A DNA stretch of 48,053 nucleotides from Acidobacteriaceae bacterium. GTDB taxonomy: Bacteria; Acidobacteriota; Terriglobia; Terriglobales; Acidobacteriaceae. Below the pieces are notes generated by a model that had not been told where the DNA came from, did not search any database, and saw nothing but the letters and a program-made list of their open reading frames with translations. The stretch lies in the NCBI GenBank assembly GCA_030037705.1, contig JASHQE010000332.1:1-48053 (forward strand), read 5' to 3'. The translations under genes were made by a program, and so were the position numbers. Positions 44,255-48,053 of this stretch are shown here, one piece after another; within the stretch, counting starts at the first letter, position 1, and the number at the start of each line of letters is the position of its first letter.

Positions 44255-44689
44255 ATGGCTACATTTCAGACCTTTGCTGCTCCGGGCTATCAGTTCGAGG
44301 CGACTCCGGACCTTAGCCGGCTGGAGACACGCGAGCGCCTCAGCCAATCCGCGGTCGACGGGCTGTTTAGCATTGCCGAGCAGTGGCGTCTTTCCATCGA
44401 TAAAATCGGAGAACTGCTCGGCGGTGTGCCGCGTTCGAGCCTCTACAAGCTCAAAACAGCGGCGGGAACCTTGCGCGTGGACGAGTTGACCCGGATCTCC
44501 TATCTCGTAGGCATCTATAAGGCTTTACATATCCTGTTGCCCGACGAACTGGCGGACCAATGGATGACCCGGCCCAATGACAATCTGCTCTTCGGTGGCC
44601 AGCCTCCGCTCGATTACGCCATCCGGGCTGGCATTCCTGGCTTACAGCAGATTCGAAGCTTGCTCGATGCGGCGCGGGGTGGTCGTTAA
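44255..44689 (+). CDS. Xre/MbcA/ParS-type antitoxin
   Basis: A 144-residue DNA-binding antitoxin of the RES-Xre module. An N-terminal leader is followed by a helix-turn-helix (LFSIAEQWRLSIDKIGELLG and PRSSLYKLK) and the C-terminal MbcA/ParS/Xre toxin-binding domain (LTRISYLVGIYKALHILLPD, WMTRPNDNLLFGGQPPLDYA). It would neutralise the downstream toxin and repress the operon through the inverted repeat at 44191-44226. AGAGGG eight bases before the ATG is the ribosome binding site. Its TAA directly abuts the toxin's TTG start with no gap. Confidence 0.86.
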   Translation: MATFQTFAAPGYQFEATPDLSRLETRERLSQSAVDGLFSIAEQWRLSIDKIGELLGGVPRSSLYKLKTAAGTLRVDELTRISYLVGIYKALHILLPDELADQWMTRPNDNLLFGGQPPLDYAIRAGIPGLQQIRSLLDAARGGR

Positions 44690-45385
44690 TTGGCGCATAT
44701 TCAGAAAATCGAATACGCTGCGACGCACAGGCTCATCCCTGCGAAGTACGGTACCAGAAGTGTCCTTGAGAAGCTCCCGCTTCCGGAACAGGTAATCGCC
44801 GACCTGACTGAGCTGGATGCAGCTACAAACGAGCGGAAGATTGCCGAGCGGTCCGGGAATCCGGCGATCGGCCCGCACGAGCTCCTATATGGCGTTCCCA
44901 ATGCGCATATCGTCAACGCAGCCTTCTGTCATCCAGGCCCGCATGGCGGCCGGTTCAACAGTCCGCGCCGCGGAGCCTGGTACGCCGGAGTCGAGGTTCA
45001 GACTTCGATCCAGGAAGTGGCTTACCACAAACGAAGATTCCTGAAAGAAGGCCGCATCGCAGGCCGGCATACATTTGAGTACGCCGAGTTCCTTGCCGAT
45101 TTCTCCGGCGATTTCCATGCCCTCGACGGACAGGAGCAGCATGACTGCCTGCAGCCGGAGCCTGTTCCGCAATGCTATGGACCTTCGCAGTCTCTGGCAG
45201 AAGCGCTTCTCTACGCAGGATCCAATGGCATTGTGTATCCCAGCGTCCGCAAAAAAGGCGGCGCCTGCATCGCCTGTTTCCGACCGGCCCTCATTTTCCA
45301 TCCCCGCCGCGGCCGCGGATTCAGAATCAAGCTCGATGCCGCCACGGGTAAGTTGTCTTCAGAGATCTTTGCTCTGGACGCGTGA
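44690..45385 (+). CDS. RES-domain toxin (NAD-depleting type)
   Basis: A 231-residue RES toxin. RES proteins degrade NAD+ or ADP-ribosylate targets when free of the antitoxin. The family residues can be placed as Arg in GGRFNSPRRGAWYAG, Glu in TSIQEVAYHKRR and Ser in NGIVYPSVRKKGGACIACFRP-like context (VYPSVR). The start is TTG at 44690, immediately after the antitoxin stop, so translation depends on termination of the antitoxin; a rare start would keep toxin output low. The N-terminal part up to HELLYGVPNAHIVNAAF is family-typical. No second toxin-antitoxin gene is seen nearby. Confidence 0.86.
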   Translation: MAHIQKIEYAATHRLIPAKYGTRSVLEKLPLPEQVIADLTELDAATNERKIAERSGNPAIGPHELLYGVPNAHIVNAAFCHPGPHGGRFNSPRRGAWYAGVEVQTSIQEVAYHKRRFLKEGRIAGRHTFEYAEFLADFSGDFHALDGQEQHDCLQPEPVPQCYGPSQSLAEALLYAGSNGIVYPSVRKKGGACIACFRPALIFHPRRGRGFRIKLDAATGKLSSEIFALDA

Positions 45386-45703
45386 GCCGCTCAACGAAAC
45401 TGGCGTACAAACTCATCATTGAGAGGTCTTCACATTTCTATGAACTCGGCATCATGCAAGGAAGTTCGCCCGGCCGCTTGGATACACTAGATCCATACTC
45501 CCGGCCTTGCATAGCGCACGCTGCGGTTCTCAATCGCGCGCAAAGTGCCAGAGTATAATCAGATTTTGTCGCAGACAGCAGCGCCAACACAATGCAGATA
45601 GGAACTGTGCAAGCGTACCCCAAGGTACAGGTGCCACGGATTTGAGTTCCTCAGTCGGATACATTGTGAATGCATCAGCCCATCAAATTTGAGGTCGGCT
45701 AGC
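45386..45703. other. Intergenic stretch before the amidase gene
   Basis: About 318 bases between the RES toxin and the amidase. No open frame with coding character was found. A TATAAT occurs at 45554-45559, but no convincing -35 lies 16-18 bases ahead, so it is only a possible promoter. No repeat, tRNA or terminator hairpin was recognised. Confidence 0.5.
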
Positions 45704-47140
45704 TTGAAACTCAATGAACTCTCGGCAGGGGCTCTAAAAGAGCTGTTGGAGGCCGGAACTGTCTCCAACTGCGACGTAATGGCGGCCGTTCTTGACCGAA
45801 TCGAGACGGTAGAAGAATCTATTGGCGCTTTTCTCACTGTGCGAGATAGACAAGCACTCATGAGAGAAGCTGAGGCGGTTGACCGAAGAAGGCGCAAAGG
45901 AGAGCGGATCGGCGCGTTGGCTGGTCTTCCAGTAGCCGTTAAAGACAATATCTGTACCGAAGGTGTTCGTACCACTTGCGCTTCGAAGATGCTTGAGTTC
46001 CATGTGCCGCCGTACGACGCCACTGTAATAGCCAGGATAAAGAACGCCGATGGAATCGTTCTCGGCAAGACAAACATGGATGAATTCGCAATGGGTTCAT
46101 CAACCGAAAATTCCGCTTTCAAAATTACTCGAAATCCGCATAACCTGAGTTACGTGCCTGGAGGTACAAGCGGTGGCTCCGCGGCGGCTGTTGCTGCGAA
46201 CGAAACGATCCTGGCAATTGGCTCCGATACTGGCGGCTCGATACGGCAACCTGCATCGTTTTGTGGCGTAGTGGGACTGAAGCCCACATATGGCCGAGTA
46301 TCTCGGTTCGGTTTGCTGGCGTACGGATCGTCATTGGATCAAATAGGCACTCTAACCAAGACGCCGGCAGATGCTCGTCTTTTGCTGTCAGTGATTGCGG
46401 GGCATGATCCCAAAGATGCCACGAGCGTCGGCTTTAAAGACGGAGCCAACGCAGAGCCGGAAAATCTCAAACCGCTTAAGATCGGTATCCCTAAAGAATA
46501 TTTTATTCAGGGTGTAGATTCGGAAGTGCTCGCGTGTGCGACGCGCGTCACATCTGTATTGAGAGAGCTTGGACACGAAATCATAGAGATCACGCTCCCC
46601 CATACACCGTATGCAGTGCCTACCTATTATGTCATTGCGGCCGCTGAGATGAGTTCCAATCTCGCCCGCTACGATGGCTGCCGCTATGGCTATCGCTCAT
46701 CTTCTTATGCCAGTTTACGAGACATGCTAGTCAAGACCAGAACAGAAGGGTTCGGCCGCGAGGTTCAGAGGCGGATTCTCTTGGGAACCTTCGTGCTAAG
46801 TGCAGGCTACTACGACGCCTACTACGAGAAGGCTATGAAGGTTCGAAAGCTCATCTGCAGCGACTTTCAGGAAGCCTTCCTTCAATGTGACGCAATCATG
46901 ACTCCTGTAGCTCCGACCCCCGCATTCAAGATCGGCGAAAAAACCTCTGATCCGCTCAATATGTACTTAGTCGACATTTTCAGCGTAACCGCAAATCTCG
47001 CGGGTTTACCTGGAATTAGCATTCCTTTTGGTCATTCCTCTCAAGGATTGCCGCTCTCGATGCAATTTCTCGGCCGGTCAGGCCAGGAAGAACTCCTGCT
47101 TCAATTGTCCACGGATCTCTGGAAGGCCAGCCCGGAATAG
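45704..47140 (+). CDS. gatA: Amidase, GatA-like (Asp/Glu-tRNA amidotransferase subunit A type)
   Basis: A 478-residue amidase-signature enzyme. The Ser-cisSer-Lys triad is visible as Lys80 in VAVKDNI, the Ser-rich GGTSGGSAAAVAA and the nucleophile Ser179 in DTGGSIRQP. GKTNMDEFAMGSSTENSAF, GLKPTYGRVSRFGL and YDAYYEKAMKVRKLI are strongly GatA-like, so it can release ammonia from glutamine to convert Glu-tRNA(Gln). No gatB or gatC lies beside it, which leaves a stand-alone amidase role open. The start is TTG 45704, with GAGG eight bases upstream; TTG 45689 would add five residues. It sits in an accessory-looking stretch between the toxin-antitoxin pair and a MITE-like element. Confidence 0.85.
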   Translation: MKLNELSAGALKELLEAGTVSNCDVMAAVLDRIETVEESIGAFLTVRDRQALMREAEAVDRRRRKGERIGALAGLPVAVKDNICTEGVRTTCASKMLEFHVPPYDATVIARIKNADGIVLGKTNMDEFAMGSSTENSAFKITRNPHNLSYVPGGTSGGSAAAVAANETILAIGSDTGGSIRQPASFCGVVGLKPTYGRVSRFGLLAYGSSLDQIGTLTKTPADARLLLSVIAGHDPKDATSVGFKDGANAEPENLKPLKIGIPKEYFIQGVDSEVLACATRVTSVLRELGHEIIEITLPHTPYAVPTYYVIAAAEMSSNLARYDGCRYGYRSSSYASLRDMLVKTRTEGFGREVQRRILLGTFVLSAGYYDAYYEKAMKVRKLICSDFQEAFLQCDAIMTPVAPTPAFKIGEKTSDPLNMYLVDIFSVTANLAGLPGISIPFGHSSQGLPLSMQFLGRSGQEELLLQLSTDLWKASPE

Positions 47141-47513
47141 GCACATTGGACGAAAGCTTTTCGGGCAGGCTCTACGATTCTTGGGCTCTCCTGTTTCCTC
47201 AGCGCTTAGAGTTCGGTTGCTTCATCATGCTCCTCGCGCCAGTGAAGAGTCTTTGCGCATCTCACAACCTTCCGTGGACTATGCAGGAAAGTTCCGCACT
47301 CCCCATTGCGCAGATTTCAGCAGCACATAGATAGGCTGGCGATTGCCGGGAGTCAATTTCTCCGCAGCAGCCACAACATGCGTGGCGTGGCCTTTGGGCG
47401 AAGACCGACGGCGATGCAACTTTCTGAATGGTTATTCGTCAGACAAAACAGAGGTGAGATTCACCTGTATAGGTTCTGACAGGTTTGGTTTGATCCACCG
47501 AGCGCTCGACCTA
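47141..47513. other. Non-coding stretch downstream of gatA
   Basis: About 370 bases without a convincing gene. A minus-strand frame at 47279-47422 (47 codons, no ATG, upstream stop) reads like a worn coding remnant (HATHVVAAAEKLTPG, then YVLLKSAQWGVRNF), but I cannot assign it. No promoter, terminator or RNA gene was recognised. The stretch leads straight into the inverted-repeat element at 47514. Confidence 0.4.
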
Positions 47514-47627
47514 AGTCTCTGACCGTTTGATTTTGTACCATCTCGGGTTTCCCAGGTCTCGTCCGCCGCGGCGGACGAGACCTGGGAAACCTGGATGCCA
47601 ATGTACGAATTCATCCGGTCAGAGACC
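47514..47627. mobile_element. MITE-like 114-bp inverted-repeat element with a perfect palindromic core
   Basis: Terminal inverted repeats AGTCTCTGACCG (47514-47525) and CGGTCAGAGACC (47616-47627) match at 11 of 12 positions. Each end is flanked by TA (47512-47513 and 47628-47629), consistent with the TA duplication of IS630/mariner-type elements. The core 47546-47591 is a perfect 46-base palindrome centred on CCGCGG. No transposase is encoded. It is either a non-autonomous mobile element or a large hairpin; mobility is inference from structure. Confidence 0.6.
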
Positions 47628-47763
47628 TAGTGATGGTTCGGCGTGAACGATAGACGCACAACCGGCGAAATGGCTGGAACAAAGATGCATCTATGGGCAA
47701 CGAAGCGGTTTGCAAAAAACGGGACCGCGATTGCACGGCAAAATTCGCTTTGAAGTGGGAAAC

Positions 47764-48053
47764 ATGAAACATCAATTTTCAGTTTCATGCGCGCGCACGT
47801 GCGTGCGTCGGCTAGCAACGTCCATTGTTTCGACGGCGATGGTCACGGGAATCATGCTGAGCGCGACAGCCGCTCAGGCTCAGAACGCTGCGCCAGCCGC
47901 TCCCAATCCATCTGTCGCTCAGAGCGCACCCAACGCGATGGGAGGCATCCATGGCCAAGTCACCGATCCAAGCGGTGCGGTCATTCCCAACGCGACTGTC
48001 GTCGCTCTTACAACTGCCGGTCAGGTTGCCGGAAAAGCGACTTCGAATGGCCT
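47764..48053 (+). CDS. TonB-dependent receptor with carboxypeptidase-regulatory N-domain (partial)
   Basis: Start of a large outer-membrane receptor that runs off the window; 96 codons are visible. A signal peptide (TSIVSTAMVTGIMLSATAAQ, with a long basic n-region before it) and an Ala/Pro/Asn linker lead into GGIHGQVTDPSGAVIPNATV, the opening of the carboxypeptidase regulatory-like beta domain that stands ahead of the plug in the large acidobacterial TonB-receptor family. The barrel is not in view, so the receptor call rests on this domain and on the length such genes usually have. The ATG at 47764 lies nine or so bases after a GTGGGA; it may be served by the TonB gene at 41.6 kb or by another. 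Confidence 0.72.
   Translation, partial: MKHQFSVSCARTCVRRLATSIVSTAMVTGIMLSATAAQAQNAAPAAPNPSVAQSAPNAMGGIHGQVTDPSGAVIPNATVVALTTAGQVAGKATSNG

Noticed and set aside
1-48053. CRISPR arrays, tRNA, rRNA or a prophage
   Set aside because: No regularly spaced repeats, no cloverleaf or rRNA segments, and no phage structural genes were seen.

Overview
The window looks like a chromosomal segment from an acidobacterium (Terriglobia/Acidobacteriaceae type). The main evidence is a VWA protein of the kind typical of that phylum, a carboxypeptidase-regulatory-domain TonB-receptor start at the right edge, many orphan secreted proteins, a rich set of glycoside hydrolases, and GC-rich coding DNA with frequent GTG/TTG starts. 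This assignment is inferred from gene content; no rRNA or tRNA gene was seen.

Left part (1-18.9 kb), mainly metabolic: a truncated divergent ThyX; a DUF2071 protein; FabG; an EAL-HDOD signalling protein preceded by an unusual repeat arrangement; a GH97 glycosidase; a TolC-type outer-membrane protein; an NTF2-like protein; 6-phosphogluconolactonase and glucokinase (overlapping genes); the two ethanolamine ammonia-lyase subunits (overlapping) with a small membrane protein; then, on the minus strand, KduD, KdgF and a secreted VOC protein, which point to catabolism of unsaturated uronates; a CcdC-like membrane protein; a GH42 beta-galactosidase; and a secreted protein of unknown function.

Middle part (19-42.7 kb): a large locus that reads as a glycan (exopolysaccharide or surface polysaccharide) assembly and export region. 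It holds a thymidylate-kinase-like P-loop kinase, a secreted Ala/Pro-rich protein, a STAS protein translationally coupled to a Wzx-like flippase with an extra ParB/sulfiredoxin-like C-terminal domain, a GH99-like hydrolase, a five-gene minus-strand operon with ATGA/GTGA overlaps (GT-C-like membrane protein, three secreted proteins, GtrB-like GT2), a 1404-residue TPR/beta-barrel outer-membrane protein followed by a GT4 glycosyltransferase, an Ig-repeat lipoprotein phosphoesterase, a DUF5666-like secreted protein, a TPR protein, a PF14907-type nucleotidyltransferase and a TonB protein. No Wza/Wzc pair, cellulose synthase, exosortase or complete Pel set is visible. This is the best candidate here for an undescribed system.

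Right part (42.8-48 kb), accessory in character: a VWA protein, a RES-Xre toxin-antitoxin pair with a clear promoter inside an inverted repeat, a lone gatA-like amidase with a TTG start, a 114-bp MITE-like element built around a perfect 46-bp palindrome, and the start of a TonB-dependent receptor.
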